Part shown: positions 46,608 to 55,473 of the stretch, in pieces
Position numbering within the stretch: position 1 is the stretch's first letter
Layout of the letters: each line of letters starts with the position of its first letter
Source: Prochlorococcus sp. RS04
GTDB lineage: Bacteria; Cyanobacteriota; Cyanobacteriia; PCC-6307; Cyanobiaceae
Length of the DNA: 64,000 nucleotides
Direction of reading: 5' to 3'
Assembly: GCF_001989455.1 (NCBI RefSeq)
Contig: NZ_CP018346.1
Coordinates: 1,178,001-1,242,000, forward strand
Program-made: the position numbers and the translations under genes
Notes under the pieces: model-generated
Databases searched by the model: none
The model's input: the letters and a program-made list of their open reading frames with translations, nothing else
Told to the model about the DNA's origin: nothing

Positions 46608-47833
46608 CATTTCTGTTTATTTATAAATTTAATAAATTCAGCAACTAAAAAAATAGAACCCGTTAGGACAGGATGATTAGGTGGCCATTTTTCTAGGGAA
46701 AATAAATAATCAATGGCAAGTTCAAATGTTTCAAATTCAATTATTTTTTGAAGGTCAATTTCTTTAATCTGAGAAAGATCTTTTAATTGCCAACTAGGTT
46801 GGTTTGGAACTGGCACAAGTAATAAGTGATCATTTTTCTTTAGAAGCGTTTTTAATATTGCGTAAAAATCTTTTTGTCTTTGGACACCTAAAACCCAATA
46901 AATTCCTTTATCTTCATTCTCCCAATTGCTTCGCTCATGAGAGAGTGCTTTTGCAGCAGGATAATTATGCGCACAATCCACAAGAATTTCTTTGTTCAAA
47001 AAATTTATTATTTCTAGTCTTCCCTTCCAAGATGTCTTTTTAAGACCTTCAGATATGTGTTTTTCTTTTATGTTAAATCCATAATTATTCAGCGCTTCAA
47101 TTGCTCCAACAGCTACCGAAGCATTTTGCTTTTGAAAAATTCCTTCTAATCCAAGCTTATAGCTGTTTGAAATTGAATCTTTCCAAATAATTTTTGCTCC
47201 TACCTCTTTAACTTTTTTGGTTATTAAATTTTCAACTTGACTATTTTGATTGCATGAGATGACAATCGAGTTTTTTTCAATAACTGCTAATTTTTCTTCG
47301 GCAATTTTTTCAATCGTATCTCCAAGAAATTCTTTATGGTCTAAGCCAATATTCCCAATAGCAATGATTGGTCTAGATCTATGGGCTGTTGTCGCGTCCA
47401 ATCGTCCCCCTAAGCCAGCTTCAAGAATGAGTAATTCAACTTTTTTATGGTCAAAAAAATTTAGTGCGCAGCAAATGATTTTTTCAAAAGGAGTTAATTC
47501 AAATGTTGAAAAATTTTTTTCTATTAATCTATAGATTTTTTCAAAATCAGTTTTTTTGATATTTTTTTTATTAACTCTAATTCTCTCGCATACATCCAAA
47601 AGATGAGGAGATGTCGTTACACCGAAATTCCTTTTAGCTTCAAAAAGTATACTTTCTAAATATGCCGCGATTGATCCTTTCCCATTGGTTCCAATAATCT
47701 GTATGGCAGGGATATTCTTGCAAGGATTACCAAGTTCTTGAAGTGCTTTTTCAATTCTTGATAAACCTAACTTGATATTATCCCTTTCATATTTAGGAGA
47801 TAATTCAAAAGTTTTTAAATTTGCATTTTTCAA
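46604..47833 (-). CDS. folC: Folylpolyglutamate synthase/dihydrofolate synthase
   Basis: This Mur-ligase-type enzyme adds glutamate to folates. The P-loop is IIGTNGKGSIAAYLE, TTSPHLLDVCERIRVN is the folate motif, and EAGLGGRLDATT follows. HNYPAAKAL marks the C-terminal domain. The 409-residue length is normal. It is 11 bp downstream of argD on the same strand. Confidence 0.94.
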   Translation of the reverse strand: MKNANLKTFELSPKYERDNIKLGLSRIEKALQELGNPCKNIPAIQIIGTNGKGSIAAYLESILFEAKRNFGVTTSPHLLDVCERIRVNKKNIKKTDFEKIYRLIEKNFSTFELTPFEKIICCALNFFDHKKVELLILEAGLGGRLDATTAHRSRPIIAIGNIGLDHKEFLGDTIEKIAEEKLAVIEKNSIVISCNQNSQVENLITKKVKEVGAKIIWKDSISNSYKLGLEGIFQKQNASVAVGAIEALNNYGFNIKEKHISEGLKKTSWKGRLEIINFLNKEILVDCAHNYPAAKALSHERSNWENEDKGIYWVLGVQRQKDFYAILKTLLKKNDHLLLVPVPNQPSWQLKDLSQIKEIDLQKIIEFETFELAIDYLFSLEKWPPNHPVLTGSIFLVAEFIKFINKQKC

Positions 47834-47844
47834 AATTTAAATTG

Positions 47845-49020
47845 CTATAACTCTTCAAAAATTGAATTTAGCTTATTTAAAAGAATATTAATTTCTCTTC
47901 GAGAAATAACTAATGGTGGGACAATTCTCACAACATTTCCTCCTGCAGGAACTACCAGTAAACCTTTATCAAAAGCTTTTAATGTAATTTTTTTTGCATC
48001 AGCATAATCATCATTGATCACAATACCTTGTATTAAACCTAAACCTCTTTTCCCACTAATAATATTTGGAAATTTTTTTGACAATTCTTCAAACCCAGCA
48101 CATAATTGTTCCCCTCTTTGATAAACATTATTGATAATATTTCTTCTATTTATTTCTTCTAATACAGTTAGGGCAGCTTTACAAGCAAATGGGTTCCCTC
48201 CAAAAGTACTTGCATGATCCCCTGGAGAAAAAATGTTGGCTTTTTCTTTTACCAATAACGCTCCAATTGCATGACCTCCTCCTAATCCTTTAGCAAGGGT
48301 AAATCCATCAGGTTCAATTCCTAAATTCTCATAACCCCACATTTTCCCAGTTCGACCTACTCCACTTTGGACCTCATCTAGAATTAGAAGAGAATTATAT
48401 TTATCACATATTTCTCTCAGGCTTTTAAAAAATTTTTTACTTCCAGGAATTACGCCGCCTTCGCCTTGTATTGGCTCAACTAAAACGCCGGAAATTTTTT
48501 GATCATTATTTTCACACTCTTCAAATAATTTCTTTACCGAATCAAAATTGTTAAATTTAAAAAATTTGAACCCTTGAATCATTGGTTCGAAACCTTTTTG
48601 ATATTTTGGTTGTCCAGTGGCACTCAAGGCTGCAAGTGTTCTTCCATGGAAGCTGGATTCTGCTGCGAGAATAATTGATTCTTTACCTTTAGTTGTTTTA
48701 TTTCCATATTTTTTAATTAATTTAATTGCTGATTCATTTGCTTCCGCACCACTATTACAGAAGAAGACGCTTTTAGCACAACTCATATTAGTTAAAGTTC
48801 TGCTTAATTGTTCTTGTTCTTCAATGTTGTAGAGATTAGAAATGTGCTGAATCTTTTTTAGTTGAGTTGATAACCTTCTCCTCAAAACTCTATCGCTATG
48901 TCCAAGACTACAAGTTGCTATACCAGCGACTGCATCAAGATATCTTTTACCTGTTTTGTCCCATAGCCAACAACCTTTTCCTTTTTTGAATGATATATCG
49001 AATCGACTATAGGTATTCAT
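47845..49020 (-). CDS. argD: Acetylornithine aminotransferase
   Basis: This PLP-dependent class III aminotransferase of arginine synthesis shows NSGAEANESAIKLIKKY, the DEVQSGVGRTG block and the Schiff-base lysine in FTLAKGLGGGHAIGA. I place the start at the ATG ending at 49020 (MNTYSRFDISF), giving 391 residues. The reading frame stays open upstream to 49101, but that part is simply the tRNA-Leu gene read as protein. The true start is five bases from the tRNA 3' end. Confidence 0.95.
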   Translation of the reverse strand: MNTYSRFDISFKKGKGCWLWDKTGKRYLDAVAGIATCSLGHSDRVLRRRLSTQLKKIQHISNLYNIEEQEQLSRTLTNMSCAKSVFFCNSGAEANESAIKLIKKYGNKTTKGKESIILAAESSFHGRTLAALSATGQPKYQKGFEPMIQGFKFFKFNNFDSVKKLFEECENNDQKISGVLVEPIQGEGGVIPGSKKFFKSLREICDKYNSLLILDEVQSGVGRTGKMWGYENLGIEPDGFTLAKGLGGGHAIGALLVKEKANIFSPGDHASTFGGNPFACKAALTVLEEINRRNIINNVYQRGEQLCAGFEELSKKFPNIISGKRGLGLIQGIVINDDYADAKKITLKAFDKGLLVVPAGGNVVRIVPPLVISRREINILLNKLNSIFEEL

Positions 49021-49025
49021 TAAAG

Positions 49026-49107
49026 TGGGAGCGGTCGGACTTGAACCGACATACCCGAAGGTGCCGCATTTTGAGTGCGGTGCGTCTACCAATTCCACCA
49101 CGCTCCC
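49026..49107 (-). tRNA. tRNA-Leu (anticodon CAA)
   Basis: An 82-nt class II tRNA on the minus strand. The acceptor is GGGAGCG/CGCTCCC, the anticodon stem CCGCA/TGCGG holds CTCAAAA (anticodon CAA), the variable arm is long (CACCTTCGGGTATG), and the T arm is GTCGG-TTCAAGT-CCGAC. The discriminator is A and CCA is absent. It lies 5 bp upstream of argD and is likely to share its transcript. Confidence 0.96.
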
Positions 49108-49361
49108 AAGGCTTTTGAAAAATTGAACCTTTTTATTATAACAAAAATCAACTTATTGACTATTGTTTTGGTCAAGGAACAGTTTCCAGATAACCTTTGT
49201 TAATAGTTATTCTTTTCGATAAAAACATAGAATTATTTATTGCATTTGCTGACAAGAAATGAGGAAAAAAGGAAAATTTAAACATATATGATACATTTTT
49301 GTGATTAAGTGCACCTAAAAACCTTTTTTGGCAGGAGATAGCTTCATAATTAGTAATATTG

Positions 49362-49370
49362 TGTTATATT
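49362..49370 (+). promoter_or_regulatory. Extended -10 element before the tiny ORF pair
   Basis: TGTTATATT fits the extended -10 pattern (TG, one base, TATATT). It lies 14 bp before the ATG at 49384, implying a very short or absent leader. No convincing -35 is seen, which extended -10 promoters can lack. Confidence 0.4.
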
Positions 49371-49383
49371 TAGAAAAAAACAA

Positions 49384-49491
49384 ATGTCTAAAACTCAAGC
49401 TAAAAAATTATCTTTTAAATTTGTCCCTTATCTTTTTATTGCAGTAACTATACTCACAACATTCGGATCTAATAGCGGAACTTGGGTATGA
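49384..49491 (+). CDS. Tiny single-helix membrane protein, 35 residues
   Basis: The ATG follows an AAAAAACAA leader. The product has a basic N-terminus (MSKTQAKKLSFKF), one hydrophobic helix (VPYLFIAVTILTTFG) and a short polar tail ending in GTWV. It is too short for routine gene calling. Support comes from the membrane-protein pattern, the positive-inside N-terminus, an upstream -10 element, and a precise ATGA overlap with a second ORF of the same kind. It matches none of the small photosystem or cytochrome subunits I can recall. Confidence 0.5.
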   Translation: MSKTQAKKLSFKFVPYLFIAVTILTTFGSNSGTWV

Positions 49492-49598
49492 ACGAATTCA
49501 AATTTAATGGTTTAAATAAAATTTGGTCTAATCGCTTTCTAGTTTTGTTTATATTATTTTTAGGTTGTATTTCACTAATCAATATTGCTTACGTTTGA
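49488..49598 (+). CDS. Tiny single-helix membrane protein, 36 residues
   Basis: The ATG overlaps the stop of the previous ORF (ATGA), the classic translational-coupling layout. The product has a polar basic start (MNEFKFNGLNKIWSNR) and a hydrophobic helix running to the C-terminus (FLVLFILFLGCISLINIAYV in outline). It is convergent with murA, whose stop is 35 bp away. The function is unknown. Together the pair would give two small membrane helices made in equal amounts. Confidence 0.5.
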   Translation: MNEFKFNGLNKIWSNRFLVLFILFLGCISLINIAYV

Positions 49599-49632
49599 AT
49601 CAACTTTTGGTTTGAAAAATTGTTGGAAATGA

Positions 49633-51003
49633 TTAAGCTGCTTCTAGTTTTGAAAGTTTCTCAGATTTAGTTTTAATTTTATATTCATTCTTCTCAAAAG
49701 TACTTTTACTAACATCTCTGGTTATTTTAATACCTAATTTTTTTAGTTTTAATTCAAAATTTTCATAACCTCTATCTAAATGTTCTAATCCATAGATCTT
49801 ACTACTACCTTTTGCGATGATTCCTGCAATTATTAATGCAGCTGATGACCTTAAATCTGAGCCAACTAGATTCATTCCTTTAATTGTTTTAACACCTTTG
49901 ATGTGAGCTACGTTTTTGTTTAGTTTTATACGAGCACCCATTTCATTAAGTAAATAAATATGATTCATTCTGTTTTCGAAAATTGTTTCGGTTATCTTTG
50001 ATTCCCCATTTGCGATTGTCATTAGAGTTGTAAATGGTGCCTGCAAATCAGTAGGAAAGCCTGGAAAAGGAGCTGTTTCAATATCTACTCCTTTAATCTC
50101 TTTACTCTTGATAGAAATTGAATTACCTTTAATCGTGACTTTACTCCCACTCTCTTGAAGCTTATTAGTGACAGCTTCAAGATGATGAGGGATTACTGGA
50201 GAAATTGTTATTGAAGAGGAAGTTGCAGCAGCAGCTATTAGAAAAGTTCCAGCTTCTATTCGGTCTGGAATTACTTTATGGGTACATCCGCCAAGCTTAT
50301 TAACACCATCAATAATAATTGTTTCTTTACCGGAGTCATAAATTTTTGCCCCCATTTTATTAAGCATTTGACATAAATCTTGAACTTCAGGCTCTCTAGC
50401 AGCATTTTCAATAGTAGTTCTTCCTTTAGCTAAAGATGCTGCCATTATTAAAGTTTCAGTCGCACCTACACTTGGACAATTTAATTTAATATGAGTACCA
50501 TGAAGTCTATTTTTATTCCCCCTTGTTTTTGCCTTAACAATTCCCTCTTCAATAATAATGTCTGCTCCTAGTGCGATTAATCCGTTAATGTGCTCGTCTA
50601 TTGGCCTTGAACCAATATTGCATCCGCCAGGTAACGGTACTTGAGCTTCTCCAAATTTAGTTAATAGTGCACCTATACAAAAGAAACTAGCTCTTAATCC
50701 TTTAACAAGTTCATATGGAAGTTCTTTAATCGAAATAGTTGTTGGATCTATTTCTAGTTGGTTATTTTTACGAACTAAATTCACTCCTAAATTCTTTAAG
50801 ATATTCCCCATCTTTTCAATATCAGTGAGAAAAGGTACATTTTCAAGAATTATTTTTTCATTAGTTAGCAATGATGAGGCTAATAAAACTAATGCGGAAT
50901 TCTTCGCACCACTTATTTCAACTATTCCATTTAACTTGCCTTGGCCAAGAATCTTTAAATTTTGCGATTTAAGATATGAATTTGTTTTGCTTCCGCAAAT
51001 CAT
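49633..51003 (-). CDS. murA: UDP-N-acetylglucosamine 1-carboxyvinyltransferase
   Basis: MurA starts peptidoglycan precursor synthesis by adding enolpyruvate to UDP-GlcNAc. The catalytic Cys (C115 in E. coli) is present in PLPGGCNIGSRPIDEH. KNSALVLLASSLL, PSVGATETLIMAA and FPGFPTDLQAP are further family blocks. The 456-residue length is slightly above normal owing to a Lys/Ser-rich C-terminal tail. The gene is monocistronic. Confidence 0.96.
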   Translation of the reverse strand: MICGSKTNSYLKSQNLKILGQGKLNGIVEISGAKNSALVLLASSLLTNEKIILENVPFLTDIEKMGNILKNLGVNLVRKNNQLEIDPTTISIKELPYELVKGLRASFFCIGALLTKFGEAQVPLPGGCNIGSRPIDEHINGLIALGADIIIEEGIVKAKTRGNKNRLHGTHIKLNCPSVGATETLIMAASLAKGRTTIENAAREPEVQDLCQMLNKMGAKIYDSGKETIIIDGVNKLGGCTHKVIPDRIEAGTFLIAAAATSSSITISPVIPHHLEAVTNKLQESGSKVTIKGNSISIKSKEIKGVDIETAPFPGFPTDLQAPFTTLMTIANGESKITETIFENRMNHIYLLNEMGARIKLNKNVAHIKGVKTIKGMNLVGSDLRSSAALIIAGIIAKGSSKIYGLEHLDRGYENFELKLKKLGIKITRDVSKSTFEKNEYKIKTKSEKLSKLEAA

Positions 51004-51324
51004 TAAGACTTAATTTATTAGATTCATCATGACAAACTAATAATATTAAGTCCACCCTATGTAACGTCATGAATATTAATTAAAAGTGAAAATGTATTTT
51101 TTGATTTCTTGGGAAATAAAAATTTAATAAATAATTGATCAAAATATTTATGTAATTAAAATATAGTTGATAACAAATTTTTTAAAATACTCATAGAAAA
51201 TACTTTTTTAAAAATAACTAGTAAAAACAATAATCTAGTTAAAAGATTTAGATCATTTAAGAGAGGAACATCTCCAAAAGATCAAGACTTTTTTTGCATA
51301 GAGGGTACACATCTCATTGAAGAA
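51004..51324. other. 321-bp interval, partly the uncalled 5' end of the SpoU gene
   Basis: The first 150 bp are AT-rich promoter-like sequence for the divergent genes. From 51160 to 51324 the frame of the downstream methyltransferase is open and encodes its conserved N-terminal domain, although no ATG, GTG or TTG occurs there. Nothing else is seen. Confidence 0.65.
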
Positions 51325-52035
51325 TTGCTGAAGTCTGGAAAAAATCCTTCTAAGATTTTAGTTACCGAAAAATGGCTAAGAAAGAATCAAAATCTAAGCA
51401 AAAAATTTGATGAGTCATTAATAAATATTGTCTCAGAGGAAGTCTTGGCATCTGCGATTTCAACAATTAATCCAGATGGAATAGCAGCTTTAGTAGAGAT
51501 TTCAGAAATACCTAATTATCAATTTAACAGAAAAGATGATTTTGTTCTTGTTCTCGACAGAATTCAAGATCCTGGGAATATGGGTAATCTATTTAGAACC
51601 GCTTTAGCTGCGGGTGTTAATGCAATTTTTTTAGCTGGAGGTGCGCACCCATTAGGCCAAAAGGTATTAAGAGCATCCTCAGGTGCAGTTTTTCATCTGC
51701 CATTTTTAAGATTTGATGGCATTGAAGAAGAAATATTAAACTCTTTACTTAAGACTTTGTCTGAATTATCAAATGTAGGATTTAAGATTTTCTCTACTAG
51801 TAGCCATAATGAGAGTTCAAAAAAACCTTCAAAACCTTACTGGGAAGTTGATTGGTCTAGACGTACAGCATTAATTTTGGGTAATGAAGGTCAAGGTATT
51901 CATAAAAAAATTCAAGAAGCTTTTAATGAAACAATTACAATTCCGCATAGTGAGATTGTAGAATCATTAAATGTGGCTTGTGTAGCAGTTCCGTTATTAC
52001 TTGAACGAAAAAGAGTCGCATACACCTCTAAATAA
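51325..52035 (+). CDS. SpoU/TrmH-family RNA 2'-O-methyltransferase
   Basis: The SPOUT knot domain shows all three motifs: LDRIQDPGNMGNLFRTA (motif 1), ALILGNEGQGI (motif 2) and IPHSEIVESLNVACVAVPLLLE (motif 3). It methylates a ribose in rRNA or tRNA, and the target is not evident. The coordinate given starts at the first canonical codon (TTG at 51325), but this is probably not the real start. The frame is open back to 51160 and there encodes ITSKNNNLVKRFRSFKRG and FFCIEGTHLIEE, the usual SpoU substrate-binding domain. A near-cognate start (ATA at 51187 or 51193) or a local sequence error would explain this. Confidence 0.88.
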   Translation: MLKSGKNPSKILVTEKWLRKNQNLSKKFDESLINIVSEEVLASAISTINPDGIAALVEISEIPNYQFNRKDDFVLVLDRIQDPGNMGNLFRTALAAGVNAIFLAGGAHPLGQKVLRASSGAVFHLPFLRFDGIEEEILNSLLKTLSELSNVGFKIFSTSSHNESSKKPSKPYWEVDWSRRTALILGNEGQGIHKKIQEAFNETITIPHSEIVESLNVACVAVPLLLERKRVAYTSK

Positions 52036-52046
52036 ATAAATAAAAA

Positions 52047-53486
52047 GTGACTGATTCAAGTTTTGATTTTGATTTAATAGTAATAGGAGCAGGATACGGA
52101 GGTTTTGATGCCGCTAAACATGCTGCTGGTAAGGGACTGAAAGTCGCAATAGTAGAATCTTCTGATATGGGAGGCACTTGTGTTAATAAGGGTTGTGTTC
52201 CATCTAAAGCTCTTTTAGCTGCAAGTGGAAAAGTTAGAGAAATAGCTAATTATGAACATTTAGCTAAATTTGGTATACATGCTTCACCAGTAAGGTTCGA
52301 GAGATCAAAAATTGCAGATCATGCAAATAATTTAGTTTTAAATGTTAGAGAAAATTTAACAAAAACTCTTAAAAGGAGTGGAGTTGAAATTATTTTGGGC
52401 ATTGGAAGAATTGAAGGAAATCAAAAAGTAGGTGTAAGAGATAAAAACGGAATTGATAAAATTTTCACATGTAAGAATATTGTTATAGCAACAGGCTCTT
52501 CTCCTTTTGTGCCCCGTGGAATAACTTTGGATAATAGGACCGTATTTACTAGCGATGATGCGGTTAAACTTGAGTGGCTTCCAAGATGGATAGCAATTAT
52601 TGGAAGCGGATATATAGGTCTAGAATTTGCAGATGTTTATACCGCGCTTGGTTGTGAAGTTACCATGATCGAGGCTTTGGAAAATATTATGCCAACATTT
52701 GATCCAGACATCACTAAAATTGCTAAGAAGAGCCTTATTCAAGCAAGAGATATAGATACAAAATCAAATGTCTTTGCGACAAAAATAATACCTGGATGCC
52801 CTGTAAAAATAGAACTGACTGATGCAAAATCTAAGGAAGTTGTAGAAACTTTAGAAGTTGACGCTGTACTAGTCGCAACTGGCAGAAGTCCTAATAGTAA
52901 TAACTTAAATCTTGAGTCGGTTGGTATCGAAACAGTAAAAGGTTTCATTCCTGTAGATGATCAAATGAGAGTTAAGAATGGTGATGAAATAATACCTAAC
53001 ATTTGGGCTGTTGGAGATGTAACGGGCAAACTAATGCTTGCCCATACAGCTGCAGCGCAGGGTACTATTGCTGTTGATAATATTTGCGGTGGTAATGTCG
53101 AAATTAACTATAAAAGCATCCCCGCAGCAACCTTTACTCACCCAGAGATAAGTTCAGTTGGTCTCTCTGAAGTTGAAGCTAAAGAGATATCTGCAAAAGA
53201 AAATTTTACTTTGGGAGTTGTCAAAAGTTTCTTTAAGGCTAATTCAAAAGCATTGGCTGAATTGGAAAGTGATGGATTGCTGAAGTTGATTTTCAATAAA
53301 GATAATGGGAAAGTATTAGGTGCTCATATTTTTGGGTTACATGCAGCTGATTTAATTCAAGAAATTTCGAACGCTATTTCGAGGAACCAAGATGTAATTG
53401 AATTATCTAAAGAAGTTCATACTCATCCTACTCTTAGTGAAGTAGTTGAGGTCGCATATAAACAAGCTGCTTCTCAAATAAAATAA
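52047..53486 (+). CDS. lpdA: Dihydrolipoamide dehydrogenase (E3)
   Basis: This FAD disulfide oxidoreductase is shared by 2-oxoacid dehydrogenase complexes and, in cyanobacteria, the glycine cleavage system. It has GAGYGGFDAAKHAAGKG (FAD), the redox-active Cys pair in GGTCVNKGCVPSKAL, an NAD motif GSGYIGLEFADVYTALG and the C-terminal HTHPTLSEVVE catalytic His-Glu. It is 479 residues long with a GTG start. It lies 11 bp after the SpoU gene and 12 bp before trpC. pdhA, encoding the E1 alpha subunit, is at 62 kb. Confidence 0.95.
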   Translation: MTDSSFDFDLIVIGAGYGGFDAAKHAAGKGLKVAIVESSDMGGTCVNKGCVPSKALLAASGKVREIANYEHLAKFGIHASPVRFERSKIADHANNLVLNVRENLTKTLKRSGVEIILGIGRIEGNQKVGVRDKNGIDKIFTCKNIVIATGSSPFVPRGITLDNRTVFTSDDAVKLEWLPRWIAIIGSGYIGLEFADVYTALGCEVTMIEALENIMPTFDPDITKIAKKSLIQARDIDTKSNVFATKIIPGCPVKIELTDAKSKEVVETLEVDAVLVATGRSPNSNNLNLESVGIETVKGFIPVDDQMRVKNGDEIIPNIWAVGDVTGKLMLAHTAAAQGTIAVDNICGGNVEINYKSIPAATFTHPEISSVGLSEVEAKEISAKENFTLGVVKSFFKANSKALAELESDGLLKLIFNKDNGKVLGAHIFGLHAADLIQEISNAISRNQDVIELSKEVHTHPTLSEVVEVAYKQAASQIK

Positions 53487-53498
53487 TATCTTAGATTA

Positions 53499-54386
53499 AT
53501 GGAGATAAGACGCAGGCCACCAAATCCTACAGTAAGGGTAGAAAATTTAGAATATGCTGTACCTCATAGAGAAGCACAAGCAAAAAATATTCTGGAAGAA
53601 ATTGTCTGGCACAAGGATATTGAAATTAAGAATTTTAAAAAAATAGTCTCTTTAGAAGATCTCATCAAAAAGATTGAAAAACTTCCTACTCCCAAAGATT
53701 TTTGTAAAAATATTTTGGAGTCAAAAATAAAACCAGGAGTTATTGCTGAAATAAAAAAAGCTAGTCCGAGTAAAGGAGTTATTAGAAAAGATTTTAACCC
53801 TGAAAACATAGCAATTTGTTATGAAAGACTAGGTGCATCATGTATCTCAGTGCTTACTGATAAAAGGTTTTTTCAAGGTAGTTTTGAAATACTCGAAACT
53901 GTAAGGAAATCAACTAATCTCCCTCTTATTTGCAAAGATTTTATTATTTCTGCTTATCAGATTTATAAAGCAAGGGTATCTGGTGCTGATGCAATATTAT
54001 TAATCGCTGCGATTTTAAGTGATGATGATTTAATTTATTTAAAGAAAATAGCTGATAATTTACAGATGAGTGTTCTTGTTGAAGTCCATAACTCTAATGA
54101 ATTAGAGAGGATTCTAAAGTTAAAATCTTTTAATTTGATTGGAATAAATAACAGGGACTTAAAGACTTTTAAAACTGATTTAAAAACATCAATAGAATTG
54201 ATGCATACATATGCAGATATATTTTTAAAACAAAATATTATTCCCATTAGTGAATCCGGAATTAATTGTGCCGAAGATTTAGAATCGCTTAGATCTATTG
54301 GAATCATGGGAGTATTAATTGGTGAAACTTTTATGAGAGAAACTGATATTGAACAATCGTTCAAGAAATTATTTAACTCAATTTAA
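53499..54386 (+). CDS. trpC: Indole-3-glycerol phosphate synthase
   Basis: TrpC closes the indole ring in tryptophan synthesis. The TIM barrel shows [30 protein letters not shown], a [14 protein letters not shown] block, [11 protein letters not shown] and SESGI. At 295 residues it has the N-terminal extension of about 30 residues usual in cyanobacteria ([19 protein letters not shown]). It probably shares a transcript with the SpoU and lpdA genes. Confidence 0.96.
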   Translation: MEIRRRPPNPTVRVENLEYAVPHREAQAKNILEEIVWHKDIEIKNFKKIVSLEDLIKKIEKLPTPKDFCKNILESKIKPGVIAEIKKASPSKGVIRKDFNPENIAICYERLGASCISVLTDKRFFQGSFEILETVRKSTNLPLICKDFIISAYQIYKARVSGADAILLIAAILSDDDLIYLKKIADNLQMSVLVEVHNSNELERILKLKSFNLIGINNRDLKTFKTDLKTSIELMHTYADIFLKQNIIPISESGINCAEDLESLRSIGIMGVLIGETFMRETDIEQSFKKLFNSI

Positions 54387-54441
54387 TATTGACTTCAAAT
54401 CGTGCTATAAAATTGAATAAACAGAGTTGTACTGAATATAT

Positions 54442-55113
54442 ATGCAGGCTGTAATTTTAACAGGTATAGTGGCAGGTTTTGTACATGTAGTTAGTGGAGC
54501 TGATCATCTAATTGCAATGGCACCGGCAGCGATTAATAATCCTCAAAAAGCTCTTAAAAATAGTTTCTCATGGGGCTTGGGTCATTCTTCAGGAGTCCTC
54601 TTGTTAGCTTTTCTAGCGATTTTTATTAAGGATATTACGCCATTAAACAAATTTTCTAGTATAGCCGAATTCCTTGTTGGAATTTCACTTTTAATTGTTG
54701 GAGTATTTGCTATAAAAAATTCTTTTCAATTAAGTATTCACTCGCATTCCCATAAGCATGGGAATGGAATTGCCCATCGTCACTTTCACTTTCATGTTAA
54801 GGAACAAAAAAATAATAATAGGCACTCACATGCTTTGACTGGTTTAGGCTTGCTACACGGTATAGCTGGAGGTTCACATTTTCTTGCAGTTCTTCCTGCT
54901 TTAGCACTACCTCTAACAAGCGCTTGCTTATATTTGATTTCATATTTGATTGGTTCACTTATAAGTATGAATCTTTTTACTTGTTTAATATCTTTTACCA
55001 CTTTTAAAGCAAGTCAAAAATTTATTAAAAGATTAATAACTGCAGCAGGAGGGCTTTCCTTTTCTTTGGGATTATTTTGGATTCAAAGAAGTGCTTCTGT
55101 TTTTTTGAATTAA
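54442..55113 (+). CDS. NicO/RcnA-like nickel transporter
   Basis: The product is a six-helix-type membrane protein of 223 residues. Helix 1 carries HVVSGADHLIAM, close to the metal-selectivity motif of the NiCoT/NicO families, and GLLHGIAGGSHFLAV is a second His-containing block. A cytoplasmic or periplasmic loop at about 97-130 is packed with His (HSHSHKHGNG, HRHFHFHV, RHSHAL), expected to bind Ni2+ or Co2+. It faces sodX-sodN, the nickel superoxide dismutase genes, and overlaps sodX by 42 bp. Import for NiSOD or urease is the likely role, but efflux cannot be excluded. Confidence 0.78.
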   Translation: MQAVILTGIVAGFVHVVSGADHLIAMAPAAINNPQKALKNSFSWGLGHSSGVLLLAFLAIFIKDITPLNKFSSIAEFLVGISLLIVGVFAIKNSFQLSIHSHSHKHGNGIAHRHFHFHVKEQKNNNRHSHALTGLGLLHGIAGGSHFLAVLPALALPLTSACLYLISYLIGSLISMNLFTCLISFTTFKASQKFIKRLITAAGGLSFSLGLFWIQRSASVFLN

Positions 55114-55464
55114 AAAATTTTTTAATTTAGGAATAATTAATTTAGAGGTGACAATCCCAATTATTTTTTCGTTATTGATTAATCCAAATTTATTACTATA
55201 TTCACTAAATTCAATATTGTCTCCAATAACCTCAATGTTATTTTGATTTACTGAATTTATCCTTTTTATTAGATTTTTATTTTTAAATGGATGATTAAAA
55301 ATAACTATTTGTCGATTTTTAAGTATTGATTTATTCTTTTTATATTTTTTAAAAAATACAATATCCCCTTCTTTTAGGTAAGGGAACATCGATTCACCAG
55401 TAATAATCGCGGTTTTTCTTAAACCTAAAAAAAATAAAATAAAATCAAAAAAACTTTTGAAAAT
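55072..55464 (-). CDS. sodX: Nickel-type superoxide dismutase maturation protease
   Basis: SodX is a small S26 (signal-peptidase-like) protease that removes the SodN leader so that the N-terminal His can bind nickel. The catalytic Ser sits in GESMFPYLKEGDIV and the Lys side is in NRQIVIFNHPF. The Ser is encoded at 55390-55392, just upstream of the first ATG (55389), so the real start must be further up. The frame is open to the sodN stop, but contains no ATG, GTG or TTG. I set the start tentatively at an ATT (55464), which gives a hydrophobic N-terminus (FKSFFDFILFFLGLRKT). The 3' end overlaps the NicO-like gene by 42 bp. Confidence 0.85.
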   Translation of the reverse strand: MFKSFFDFILFFLGLRKTAIITGESMFPYLKEGDIVFFKKYKKNKSILKNRQIVIFNHPFKNKNLIKRINSVNQNNIEVIGDNIEFSEYSNKFGLINNEKIIGIVTSKLIIPKLKNFLIQKNRSTSLNPK

Positions 55465-55473
55465 AACTCTGAG

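Larger units (their letters stand above)
49108..49632. other. 525-bp interval between tRNA-Leu and murA
   Basis: Too short for normal genes, but it holds two overlapping tiny ORFs on the plus strand (49384-49598), described separately, with an extended -10-like TGTTATATT at 49362-49370. The tRNA-proximal 250 bp are AT-rich and show no ORF or structure I can support. The tRNA-Leu/argD promoter must lie here. Confidence 0.6.

Noticed and set aside
49021-49101. 27-residue N-terminal extension of argD (VELVDAPHSKCGTFGYVGSS...)
   Set aside because: It is the tRNA-Leu gene translated in frame. Such 'VELVDA...SSPTAPT' peptides are a known artefact. The ATG ending at 49020 gives the normal ArgD start.
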